A stretch of 64,000 nt of DNA. It comes from Pseudomonadota bacterium (GTDB lineage Bacteria > Pseudomonadota > Gammaproteobacteria > Steroidobacterales > Steroidobacteraceae). Each line of letters opens with the position of its first letter. Within the stretch, counting starts at the first letter, position 1. Below the pieces are notes generated by a model. That model had not been told where the DNA came from. It searched no databases and was given only the letters and a program-made list of their open reading frames with translations. The DNA lies in the NCBI GenBank assembly GCA_023417315.1, contig JAEZFW010000067.1, positions 116,033 through 180,032 on the forward strand, given 5' to 3'. A program made the translations under genes and the position numbers. Of the stretch, positions 27,002 through 34,906 are shown in pieces.

Positions 27002-29245
27002 CTATCGCGAGCCACTCGCCGTTCGACTCGCATCGTCGTCCGGCACGAATCCGATCGCATCCAGCGCCGGTTTGATCTCCGGGTTCGCCATGAAATGCTT
27101 CCATACGAGGCCCGTGCGATGGTTCTCGATCATCACAGTGATCGGTGCTTGATTGAGCGCCATGTAGACTTCCTCGAACCAGCCTTCCGTCTCGTTGAAC
27201 CCATCGTGAAAACCGTAAATGCCCCAGATCTTGCTACCGAGATTGCGGTAGAAGTTCTTGAGCGCGGCAAGCGATTCCTTCGGCGTGTACGGCATGGATG
27301 CGAGCGAGGCCATGACGTTGATCGTGCCGTTGTCATCGCGCGGGAGCGGCCGGCCTCCTCCGCTATTGATGCCCGCCGATAAACCCCACGTGTCTGGCCC
27401 ATATCCAACGAAGCCGCGCGGATTCTCGACAGCGTAAGCGTGATTGATCAGCGCGATCGCCCGATTGTTCTCGAAGTAGTTCGTGTACTTGTCGCGAATC
27501 CCGCGCGGATCGAATCCCAAGTACGAAAAGTGCGTGAAAAACAAATCGGCACCGTTCCCCACTCCGACATCGAGCTTGATCCCGTAGAACGTGTTGCCGT
27601 TCACGAAGCGGCTTCCATCCGTAGTGCGACCCCACTGCTCACGATAACGAACGTGGCGCTCGGATGTGCCGGCCCAACCGGTGTGATAGAGGTCCGCCGG
27701 CACTGCGTGCGTCGGAGAGGCGATCGCAAGCAGATAGACGATCATCGTCTCGTTCCAGCCGATCAGCGGATGACTGATGTGGAACCCATGATCTTGCGAC
27801 CAGTGCCAGTACAGCACGTCGCTGTCTGGTCGTTGCCGATACCAACTCCAGTCGACCTCGCGCCATAGCTTCGTCGCGGTGTCGCGAATCTCGCGCTCGA
27901 CCGCATTGTTGCGATCGAAGTATTGGCGCGCGGCGAGCAGCCCTTGGATCATGAACGCGGTTTCGACGAGATCGCCGCCATTGTCGTACTTGCCGAAGAA
28001 GGGGATAGTGCGTCCGGTTTCACCGTGCAGGAAATGCGGCCACACGCCGCGGAATCGGTCGGCGCTCGCGAGAAAGCGCACGATCTTCAGCATTCGCTCT
28101 GCCACATCCTTACGCGGAACGAACTCGCGTTCTGCAGCGACGAGCAGCGCCATCACACCGAAGCCGCTGCCGCCGAGCGCAAGCAAGTTCGGATCGCCGG
28201 GCAACACTTCGGGCGCAAGCCCTGCATTAGGGTGCGCCGCTTCCCAGTAGTAGCGAAAGGAGGCCTCCTGCACCATCGAGAGCAGCTCTTCGTCTGTGAA
28301 TTCGCGTGTGCGGGCACGCTCAGAGATCGGAGACGGTGCGGATTCGTTACCTGCCAGATCGAGCGCAGTGACACGGTAAACAGCTTCGTACGGAGGCGTA
28401 CCGGTGAAATCGACGAAGCGCGTGCGCGATCCTTGTTGCGTGCCGATTGGCTCGAATCGTTTCCCGTCGCGCGAGCGGTAGATGCGGTAGGCGAGCAAGT
28501 CATCCGCATCGCTCGGCGTCCAGCTCACATCGAAGTGCCGCTCCTGCGCACGTACGTTGATCGTCTGCGGCACCGGAGGTGGCGTGGTGTCGCCGGTGTC
28601 GACGTCGCGAATTTGGAAATCGTCTAGATACAGCGTGCGGTTCTCGTTGTCATCGAGCCCCTGCAGGAACGTGATGCTCAGGATCTCGGCCACTTCGAAC
28701 TTGCTGTCCTCCGTGCTCTTGGTCGGCCGGTCGAAACTGGCGGCAAAAGGCAGCGTAATCTGCACCCATTGACGAGCCGGAATTCGCTCATCGCCTTTCA
28801 CGAGCGTGACAGCGGGCGTGCCGTTCTCATTCACATCCTCGAGATAGAGCCGAGGCGAATTCGCCGCGGTGATCTCCGATTCCGAATAGCACCAGAACGT
28901 GAGCGCCTCACCTTCGAACCTGAAAGGACGAGCGTAGCGGCGAGTGACTTCGATCGTGGCTTGCCAGTCGCCGCCCGGCGCGGACGTCCAACTCAGACGC
29001 AGCGCATTCGGAGGGCTCACGAAGTGGTTCGCCTGAGCAGGAACCTTGTTGTCGACCAGCTGGAGCGTACTCGGCGCAATCGACCACCCGCTGCTCGAGA
29101 CAAGCGCGCGATCGGAGTGACTGTTATCGAAGAAGACATGGCGGTCGTAGAACGTCGCCGTACCCTTGCCGACAGCCAAAACAGTAGCAGGAGTTGCTAT
29201 GCCTAGGAGTATGGAGGCCATCATTCCCGTGCGCAGTCGATTCAT
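27002..29245 (-). CDS. secreted glucoamylase-like (Glycoamylase, PF10091-type) glycoside hydrolase with Fn3 domain
   Basis: 747 residues from the ATG at 29245 with GGGTGG upstream. A signal peptide (MNRLRTGMMASILLGI) is followed by a carbohydrate-binding-like beta domain (about 35-220), a fibronectin III domain introduced by TTPPPVPQTINVRAQ, and a C-terminal alpha/alpha barrel of the glucoamylase-like family: FRYYWEAAHPNAGL, GGSGFGVMALLVAAER, GGDLVETAFMIQGLL, FFTHFSYLGFDPRG, WGLSAGINSGGG and FHDGFNETEGWFEEVYMALN. Characterised relatives act on beta-1,2- or other glucans, but many are untested. It would work in the periplasm or outside, in keeping with the neighbouring TonB receptor and sulfatase. 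Confidence 0.85.
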   Translation of the reverse strand: MNRLRTGMMASILLGIATPATVLAVGKGTATFYDRHVFFDNSHSDRALVSSSGWSIAPSTLQLVDNKVPAQANHFVSPPNALRLSWTSAPGGDWQATIEVTRRYARPFRFEGEALTFWCYSESEITAANSPRLYLEDVNENGTPAVTLVKGDERIPARQWVQITLPFAASFDRPTKSTEDSKFEVAEILSITFLQGLDDNENRTLYLDDFQIRDVDTGDTTPPPVPQTINVRAQERHFDVSWTPSDADDLLAYRIYRSRDGKRFEPIGTQQGSRTRFVDFTGTPPYEAVYRVTALDLAGNESAPSPISERARTREFTDEELLSMVQEASFRYYWEAAHPNAGLAPEVLPGDPNLLALGGSGFGVMALLVAAEREFVPRKDVAERMLKIVRFLASADRFRGVWPHFLHGETGRTIPFFGKYDNGGDLVETAFMIQGLLAARQYFDRNNAVEREIRDTATKLWREVDWSWYRQRPDSDVLYWHWSQDHGFHISHPLIGWNETMIVYLLAIASPTHAVPADLYHTGWAGTSERHVRYREQWGRTTDGSRFVNGNTFYGIKLDVGVGNGADLFFTHFSYLGFDPRGIRDKYTNYFENNRAIALINHAYAVENPRGFVGYGPDTWGLSAGINSGGGRPLPRDDNGTINVMASLASMPYTPKESLAALKNFYRNLGSKIWGIYGFHDGFNETEGWFEEVYMALNQAPITVMIENHRTGLVWKHFMANPEIKPALDAIGFVPDDDASRTASGSR

Positions 29246-29413
29246 GTGTGCCACCCCTGACAGCCGCATTCTGGACGTAAGACATCAGAACGCGGAAACC
29301 GAGCCAAGAGTTCTCACCCTATCCACAACCGTACACGCGCCCTGCAACCTTGCGCCTCATTGCGGCGTCCCAGACCCCTGGTGCCCGCAAATGGCTCTTC
29401 TCGAGGAGATGTG

Positions 29414-30532
29414 ATGACCGAGTTTCGCGCGCTCGCATGGACAGTGTTGGCGGCCGTATCGATATCGCCCGTGCTAAGTCACGGCTCCGACCCCTCGCCC
29501 AACGCCTCCTTTCGACAGATCCGCCAGATCGCCGCGAAGGAAGGAATCGAACGGGAGGAGCTCATCGAGATTGGCGGAGTCCAGCAGTGGATCTCGATAC
29601 GCGCGCGCGATCGTAACGCTCCCATTCTGCTCGTGCTGCATGGAGGGCCGGGTTTCACGCTATCGCCCGTGAGTTACTACTACATGCGCGATTGGGAGGA
29701 GTTCTTCACGGTCGTGCAGTGGGATCAACGCGCGGCGGGCAAAAGCTATCGACGCGAAGATCGAGAGCGGGTCGAGCCTACCCTCACGATCGATCGGTTG
29801 GTGCTCGATACAGAAGAGCTGATCGAGCACTTACGCAAGCGATTCGAGCGCGAGCGCGTCGTTGTGTTGGCGCACTCATTCGGTACGATCGTAGGAACGA
29901 AGCTCGCACAGAAGCGCCCCGATCTCATGTTTGCCTACGTCGGGATGGGTCAGTTCGTCGACTTCACGCGCAGTGAGACGCTGGGCTACGAAGCCACGCT
30001 TGCCGATGCGCGGGCGGACAACAATGAAGAAGCCATCAAGGATCTCGAGGCGATCGCTCCGTTCCCCGATATCGAGAACCCGGAGCGCAACCGAGAGAAT
30101 CTTCCCAGGGAGCGACGCTGGCTTGCGCACTATGGCGGCTATTTCAAAGCGGGCGGATTCGGATCGCATGAAGTCGTGGCACGCTTGAGCCCTACTCACA
30201 GCGCGGCCGATCTCGAGACACGACAAGAAGGCCACGACTTCATCGTCGAAGCGATGTGGGATGAGGTCGGAACCGTGAGCCTCATGAATCACGTGAAGTT
30301 CGAGATACCGGTCGTGATCATGCAAGGGCGCTACGATCGCGGCACTTCATCCCAGCTCGTGGATGAGTGGTACGCAAAGATCGACGCGCCTCGCAAGAGG
30401 CTCATCTGGTTCGAGGACTCTTCGCACATGGTGTACGAGGAGGAGCCTGGCAAGATGCTCGTCGCGCTCGTGAACGAAGTGTTGCCGTTGACGCGGGCGA
30501 ATAGCCAGCTGCTCGACTTGACGTATCAATGA
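29414..30532 (+). CDS. secreted alpha/beta hydrolase, prolyl aminopeptidase-like
   Basis: 372 residues from the ATG at 29414 with GAGGAGAT upstream. A signal peptide (ALAWTVLAAVSISPVLSHG) precedes an alpha/beta hydrolase with the prolyl iminopeptidase signature HGGPGFT and the strand VVQWDQRAAGKS. The nucleophile is Ser in LAHSFGT, the acid probably Asp in MQGRYDRGT and the base His in FEDSSHMVYEE. It likely removes N-terminal prolines from peptides in the periplasm. Its stop codon overlaps the start of the CPBP protease gene (ATGA), so the pair is an operon. Confidence 0.85.
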   Translation: MTEFRALAWTVLAAVSISPVLSHGSDPSPNASFRQIRQIAAKEGIEREELIEIGGVQQWISIRARDRNAPILLVLHGGPGFTLSPVSYYYMRDWEEFFTVVQWDQRAAGKSYRREDRERVEPTLTIDRLVLDTEELIEHLRKRFERERVVVLAHSFGTIVGTKLAQKRPDLMFAYVGMGQFVDFTRSETLGYEATLADARADNNEEAIKDLEAIAPFPDIENPERNRENLPRERRWLAHYGGYFKAGGFGSHEVVARLSPTHSAADLETRQEGHDFIVEAMWDEVGTVSLMNHVKFEIPVVIMQGRYDRGTSSQLVDEWYAKIDAPRKRLIWFEDSSHMVYEEEPGKMLVALVNEVLPLTRANSQLLDLTYQ

Positions 30533-31341
30533 GAGCTCGCAATCAGGCCTTCGTCTTCATCGTTACCGTGCTCCTTTCGAGTTGGGGACTCGAGCTCTTC
30601 ATGATCCTGAATGGCGGCGTCGGCGCGTTCGGGCCGCTCTGGCTAGTCTTGTTGATGTGCGTACCGGGCCTGACCTCGGTGGCGTTGAGACTCATCCTCA
30701 AGATAGGGTTCGCGGATGCGGGTCTTAGAGTCCGCGCTCCCGGTGACTACGGGCTCGCCATCGGATTACCCATCTTCATTGCCGCGTCGACCTGCGTGCT
30801 CAGCATCGCGCTCGACATTCGCGTGCTCGATCCGATCACGACGAGCGCGCTGGGTAAGTTGATGCCTGTCCTCGGGTCCGTACTGTTGCTCGGGCTGATC
30901 GGTGCGTTCGGCGAGGAGCTCGGATGGCGGGGTTTTCTGCTACCGAAGCTGGTTGGTGAGGTACGACATCCCTATGCTCTGACGGGGATGATATGGGCGG
31001 CTTGGCATCTACCGCTCATCGCGTTCGGCGGCTTCTATGCCACAGCAGACCCTCTTCACATGACACTCGTCTATATGATCGGGATCCTTGCCATGAACCT
31101 GGTGTTCTGCGAGCTGCGGATACGTTCTGGATCTGTTTGGGTTGCAACCATTGCACACGCGGTTCACAACTTCGTTCTCCAGTTTGTCGTACCTGTATTG
31201 ATCCTCACTCAGCCCGGCGCGCGAGCGAAGCTTTGGGATGAGATCGCGGGAGACACTGGCTTGATCGTGGCGGTGCTATACGCGTGCGCGTATCTCTTGC
31301 TGCGCTTTTTTGCTCGAGCGCGCGCGTCGGCGCGCGCGTGA
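30529..31341 (+). CDS. CPBP family intramembrane glutamic protease (CAAX protease-like)
   Basis: 270 residues, about eight transmembrane helices. The family motifs are all seen: GEELGWRGFLLPKL (EE-x3-R), MIWAAWHLPLIAFG (conserved His in WHLPL) and ATIAHAVHNFVLQF (H-x3-N-like). Bacterial CPBP proteases are linked to bacteriocin immunity or membrane protein processing; none of that can be assigned here. It begins inside the stop codon of the hydrolase upstream and is translationally coupled to it. Confidence 0.88.
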   Translation: MRARNQAFVFIVTVLLSSWGLELFMILNGGVGAFGPLWLVLLMCVPGLTSVALRLILKIGFADAGLRVRAPGDYGLAIGLPIFIAASTCVLSIALDIRVLDPITTSALGKLMPVLGSVLLLGLIGAFGEELGWRGFLLPKLVGEVRHPYALTGMIWAAWHLPLIAFGGFYATADPLHMTLVYMIGILAMNLVFCELRIRSGSVWVATIAHAVHNFVLQFVVPVLILTQPGARAKLWDEIAGDTGLIVAVLYACAYLLLRFFARARASARA

Positions 31342-31350
31342 GCGCCTGCA

Positions 31351-31971
31351 TCAATACTGATCGCTGTCCTCGCTGTCTTCGCTTTCGGCGCCCTCGGCGC
31401 CCTCGGCGCTCGACAGTCGTCCGGCCGCTGGCTTGATGCTGACGGCAGCCGCCTCGCGGAATGTGAGCTGAACTTCGTCGCCCGGATTGAGCTGGCTGAC
31501 GAATTCCTTCGCCTTCAGGCTCGAAACGCCGAGTGTGCGTGAAGTTCCGTCCGGGTGCTTGAAGGTGACCATGTTGCGGTCCCGGTCTACAGACTCGATC
31601 TCGACCGTCTTCGTGGTCTGAGTGCCGACCATCTTCGTAGGCATGTCCCCCTGGACTCTCTCTGTCCGCTGAGTTTGACTCTGCGCGCCCTCACCGGGCC
31701 GCGCGACCTCCGCAATGAGCCCCTCGTGGTAGGCCACTACGACGCGATCGCCTGGGCGCAATTGATCGAAGTTCTGAATCTGAGCTCCGGCCTCGAGTAT
31801 GACACGCGAGCCATTGCTGCCGAGTACAGTCACATGACGATCGCTCTGGCTGACGGCCTCGATCGTCCCGGTCACCTTCTTCGTTTGGCTCGCTTCGAAA
31901 GGCTGCGGCTGCTGCGCGCCGGCGGCGGTCGCAACGCAGCCCACCGCGATGATGAATGCGGATTTGAACAT
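31351..31971 (-). CDS. periplasmic protein of unknown function with repeated beta modules
   Basis: 206 residues from the ATG at 31971 with GGAG upstream. After a signal peptide (MFKSAFIIAVGCVATAAGAQ) there are two similar modules: VTGTIEAVSQSDRHVTVLGS followed by LRPGDRVVVAYHE, and VEIESVDRDRNMVTFKHPDG followed by LNPGDEVQLTFRE. Each looks like a small OB/SH3-type beta unit. The tail is low complexity (SAEGAEGAESEDSEDSD), encoded by tandem GGCGCCCTC repeats at about 31387-31410, and could vary in length by slippage. Family not named with confidence. It is convergent with the CPBP protease gene. Confidence 0.7.
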   Translation of the reverse strand: MFKSAFIIAVGCVATAAGAQQPQPFEASQTKKVTGTIEAVSQSDRHVTVLGSNGSRVILEAGAQIQNFDQLRPGDRVVVAYHEGLIAEVARPGEGAQSQTQRTERVQGDMPTKMVGTQTTKTVEIESVDRDRNMVTFKHPDGTSRTLGVSSLKAKEFVSQLNPGDEVQLTFREAAAVSIKPAAGRLSSAEGAEGAESEDSEDSDQY

Positions 31972-32141
31972 GTCATCGCTCTCCAAGGTGTTTGGCCAAC
32001 CGCGAGCGAAGATGCCGCGAGCGCTCGCGCCTCTTTACACGAAGCCGGAGTCTGCGGGCCAATGCGATGCGGTCACAATTAGACCTTGAGCCAACGAAGA
32101 TTGTGTGCGCGCCGACGGGCAACAGGCCACAGGCGACTACT

Positions 32142-32594
32142 TCAAAGCGGCGTGCCATCCTTGCGCACGAATCGGCCATCCGCGTTCGCGCTCATCATGT
32201 CGATGTCGGAGCAGGTCGTGAGGTCTTCCGGATTGCGCGAGCCCACTTCGAGATAGACGGCGACTACATTCGATCGATTGATCATGTGGTGCCCGTTGCC
32301 AGAGTTCTTCGCGAACGCCGCGCAGTCACCCGCGCGCAAGATCGTCTCGCCCTCATTTTCGACGAGCGTGAGCTCGCCTTCGAGCACATAGACAAATTCG
32401 TCTTCGTGACTGTGCCAGTGACGCTGACTGGACCAACCGCCTGGCGGCAATGTCATCAGATTCACGCCGAAATCCCGCAGGCCGCCCGCATCGCCCAAAC
32501 GTCGGCGCGTGCGAGTTGCACAGGGTGCATCGTAGGGTGAGGGATAGCCCGAGCCTTGACGCACGGGCACGTTGGCAAAATCGATCTTGGGCAT
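32142..32594 (-). CDS. cytosolic cupin domain protein
   Basis: 150 residues from the ATG at 32594 with GAAGAGAAG upstream. Single cupin: motif 1 is RHWHSHEDEFVYVLEGELTL (H-x-H-x3-E), motif 2 lies in AGDCAAFAKNSGNGHHMIN. No signal peptide. MPKIDFANVPVRQGSGYP at the start is common in a conserved cupin subgroup that also has the C-terminal DIDMMSANADG. It is divergent from an HTH regulator starting 165 bases away, which may control it. Ligand unknown. Confidence 0.85.
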   Translation of the reverse strand: MPKIDFANVPVRQGSGYPSPYDAPCATRTRRRLGDAGGLRDFGVNLMTLPPGGWSSQRHWHSHEDEFVYVLEGELTLVENEGETILRAGDCAAFAKNSGNGHHMINRSNVVAVYLEVGSRNPEDLTTCSDIDMMSANADGRFVRKDGTPL

Positions 32595-32759
32595 GCGCTT
32601 CTCTTCACGAACCCAACCGAGGGCAAAGCATATATGAGTTCGAAATGCTCGTGCGACCGCATGCCGTGAGCCGGTTCCGTCAGCGGCTGACCAATGCCGA
32701 CGATCTGCGGCGCTCAGTTCCGGTACGATACAGATCACGATACGACTTGCGGGTACGGC

Positions 32760-33524
32760 ATGAACGAAACGCAACGCATGTTGGACACTTTGAAGCGCTG
32801 CTTGCGCGCACGCGGCATGACCTATCGCAGCCTCGGTCGCGCGCTAGGGCTCAGCGAATCGTCGGTGAAGAGGCTGTTCTCTGAAGAGACGTTCTCGCTC
32901 GCGCGTCTCGAGCGCGTATGTCGCGCCATAGACATGACGATCGCGGATCTTGCGCGGATGTCCGCGGGGGAGAACGAGTCTAATGCGACATCTCAGCCAT
33001 CGAGTCTGACGCTCGAGCAAGAGCGCATCCTCGCCAGCAAGTCATCGCTGCTTGCTTGCTTTTATTTATTGCTGAACGGTCGCTCGATCAGCGACATGGC
33101 AAGCCGGCTCGACTTGAGCCCACGCGCCACACGCAACATCTTGTCGCAGCTTTCCGCCGCTGGGTTGCTCAGCATCGAGAAGGGCAACAAAGCAGTGATG
33201 CATGCACGGCTGCCGATCGCTTGGCGTGCCGACGGCCCAGTTCGCAAACTCTACGAGCGACAGGTGCGCGCAGAATTCTTGCAAAGCGAGTTCTCGGCAA
33301 AGAACGAGGCGCTCAATTTCCATTCGGCGGAGCTGTCGCATGCGTCGGTGCGGGTCTTGTTGCGCAAGATGGAGAAGCTGGCGGCGGATTTCGCCGATCT
33401 CGCAGCGCTGGACGTCGCACTGCCATCGAAGGACAAAGTGAGCATCGCGATGCTCCTCGCTGCGCGCCCGTGGGTGTTCTCCATGTTCTCAGCATATCGA
33501 GCGAGCACGCGATATCGGGCTTGA
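32760..33524 (+). CDS. XRE-type HTH transcriptional regulator
   Basis: 254 residues from the ATG at 32760. Residues 5-65 form an XRE helix-turn-helix (GMTYRSLGRALGLSESSVKR, LERVCRAIDMTIADLARM). A second, MarR/winged-type HTH is plausible at about 105-145 (SISDMASRLDLSPRATRNIL, SQLSAAGLLSIEKGNK). The C-terminal 90 residues are helical and may form a dimer or ligand domain. Two DNA-binding regions in one chain are unusual for XRE proteins. It is divergent from the cupin gene and is its most likely regulator. Confidence 0.8.
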   Translation: MNETQRMLDTLKRCLRARGMTYRSLGRALGLSESSVKRLFSEETFSLARLERVCRAIDMTIADLARMSAGENESNATSQPSSLTLEQERILASKSSLLACFYLLLNGRSISDMASRLDLSPRATRNILSQLSAAGLLSIEKGNKAVMHARLPIAWRADGPVRKLYERQVRAEFLQSEFSAKNEALNFHSAELSHASVRVLLRKMEKLAADFADLAALDVALPSKDKVSIAMLLAARPWVFSMFSAYRASTRYRA

Positions 33525-33636
33525 TGTACGCAATCCGCTCCGCTCTTGGTTCTCCTCGAGCACTTGCCTCTCGGCCTAACCGTAAGCCTTGGGATAGAGT
33601 AGTGCCCTGCTGATACCTGAGGAGCGCTGCTCGATT

Positions 33637-34557
33637 ATGACTGAACCGACGTCTTACCCGATTGGCACACTCGGCGTTCCGTGGGGCGAAGCTGAGCGTG
33701 CAGAGTGGCTGTCGCGGCAGGTGCGACACCGAAGTTATGTCGATGATGTCGTGGGCACGATCGAGCGCTTGGCCGCGCGCTTCGACGTCGAAGAGTACGG
33801 CCAGCTCGACTATCCGCCCGATCATTATCGCTTGTTCGCGCTGCGCAGCCGTGGATGGCGGGACGATCGTCCAGTAGTGCTCGTCACCGGCGGCGTGCAC
33901 GGCTACGAGACGAGCGGTGTGCACGGCGCGCTGCAATTCCTCGATCAGCGCGCAGATGAGTATGCGGATCGCGTCAATCTGATCGTTGCGCCATGCGTGA
34001 GTCCGTGGGCGTACGAGCGCATCCATCGTTGGAACGCACGTGCGATCGACCCCAATCGCTCGTTCCGTGAGAACAGCGCGGCGGAAGAATCGGGCGCGCT
34101 GATGCGGTTGATCGCTCCACTGCGCGAACGCTTCTTAGTGCACATCGACTTGCACGAGACGACCGACACGGACGAAAGCGAGTTCCGGCCCGCACTCGCC
34201 GCTCGCGACGGCAAGTCGTACGAGCCGGACATCATTCCGGATGGGTTTTACCTCGTCGCGGACAGCAAGAATCCGCAACTCGCCTTCCAGCAGGCGATCA
34301 TCGAGGCCGTGAGCAAGGTCACGCACATCGCACCCTCAGATGAGAACGGCAAGATCATCGGATCGGATGTCATCGCGCCGGGCATCATTCAGTACGAGCT
34401 GAGAGCGCTCGGACTCTGCGCCGGCATCACCGATGCGCGCTACAAGACGACCACCGAGGTTTATCCAGACAGTCCGCGCGCAACGCCGCAGCAGTGCAAC
34501 GACGCGCAAGTTGCGGCGGTGTGCGCAGCAATCGACTTCGCGCTAAGAGCGCGCTGA
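33637..34557 (+). CDS. M14 family zinc metallocarboxypeptidase
   Basis: 306 residues from the ATG at 33637; GAGGAG lies a little far upstream. The M14 zinc site is HGYETSG with His88 and Glu91, and the third ligand is His in VHIDLHETTD (about 170). NRSFRENS and the catalytic-Glu region IIQYELRALGLCAGITD are also present. It resembles the succinylglutamate desuccinylase/aspartoacylase-like side of M14. No signal peptide, so cytosolic. Probable role is cleavage of a C-terminal residue or an N-acyl amino acid. Confidence 0.85.
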   Translation: MTEPTSYPIGTLGVPWGEAERAEWLSRQVRHRSYVDDVVGTIERLAARFDVEEYGQLDYPPDHYRLFALRSRGWRDDRPVVLVTGGVHGYETSGVHGALQFLDQRADEYADRVNLIVAPCVSPWAYERIHRWNARAIDPNRSFRENSAAEESGALMRLIAPLRERFLVHIDLHETTDTDESEFRPALAARDGKSYEPDIIPDGFYLVADSKNPQLAFQQAIIEAVSKVTHIAPSDENGKIIGSDVIAPGIIQYELRALGLCAGITDARYKTTTEVYPDSPRATPQQCNDAQVAAVCAAIDFALRAR

Positions 34558-34728
34558 ATGTTTGCCTGGACCCCGATCTCCATCGGGGTGACGCCAAGGA
34601 GAGATACATACATTCGGATACAAACGTACACATGTACGGGGCGTCATCCCGACGCAGGTCGGGATCCAGGCACTGAACGACCTGACTGCCGATCGCGGTT
34701 GCTGACGCGGTACCGCGATTGCTGGCGT
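34558..34728. repeat. inverted pair of a 29-base dispersed element
   Basis: CCTGGACCCCGATCTCC then ATCGGGGTGACG at 34565-34593 is inverted at 34642-34670 as CGTCATCCCGACGCAG then GTCGGGATCCAGG, with matching outer parts and a divergent centre. Each unit also forms its own small hairpin (CCCGA/TCGGG). Such GGATCCCGAC...GTCGGGATGACG units are widespread intergenic repeats in Proteobacteria. It is part of a 349-base gap (34558-34906) without a gene. Confidence 0.6.
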
Positions 34729-34799
34729 GGTACCGGACTTGAACTATTGGACGTTCAGCAAGGGCCGTAGCGGTAAGCCAATAATTCAAGTCCGGTACC
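34729..34799. repeat. REPIN B: inverted pair of REP elements
   Basis: GGTACCGGACTTGAACTATT-GGAC at 34729-34752 and CCAATAATTCAAGTCCGG-TACC at 34778-34799 are inverted copies with one mismatch over 22 bases and a loop of about 25 bases. This is the cleanest REPIN in the window. Confidence 0.8.
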
Positions 34800-34866
34800 G
34801 AGATGTCTCAAATACGTGCCGTCTCTACTCGGAACCGCAGGCTCTGGCCAGTTAGCCAGTTGGCCC

Positions 34867-34901
34867 GGCGGGCCGGCGGTGCGGAACACCGCCAGCCCGC
34901 C
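34867..34901 (-). terminator. GC-rich hairpin after the M13 peptidase gene
   Basis: GGCGGGC-CGGCGGTG pairs with CACCGCC-AGCCCGCC (34867-34881 with 34887-34901) across a 5-base loop. It lies 5 bases past the stop codon of the minus-strand peptidase gene. No T run. Confidence 0.6.
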
Positions 34902-34906
34902 TCAAG

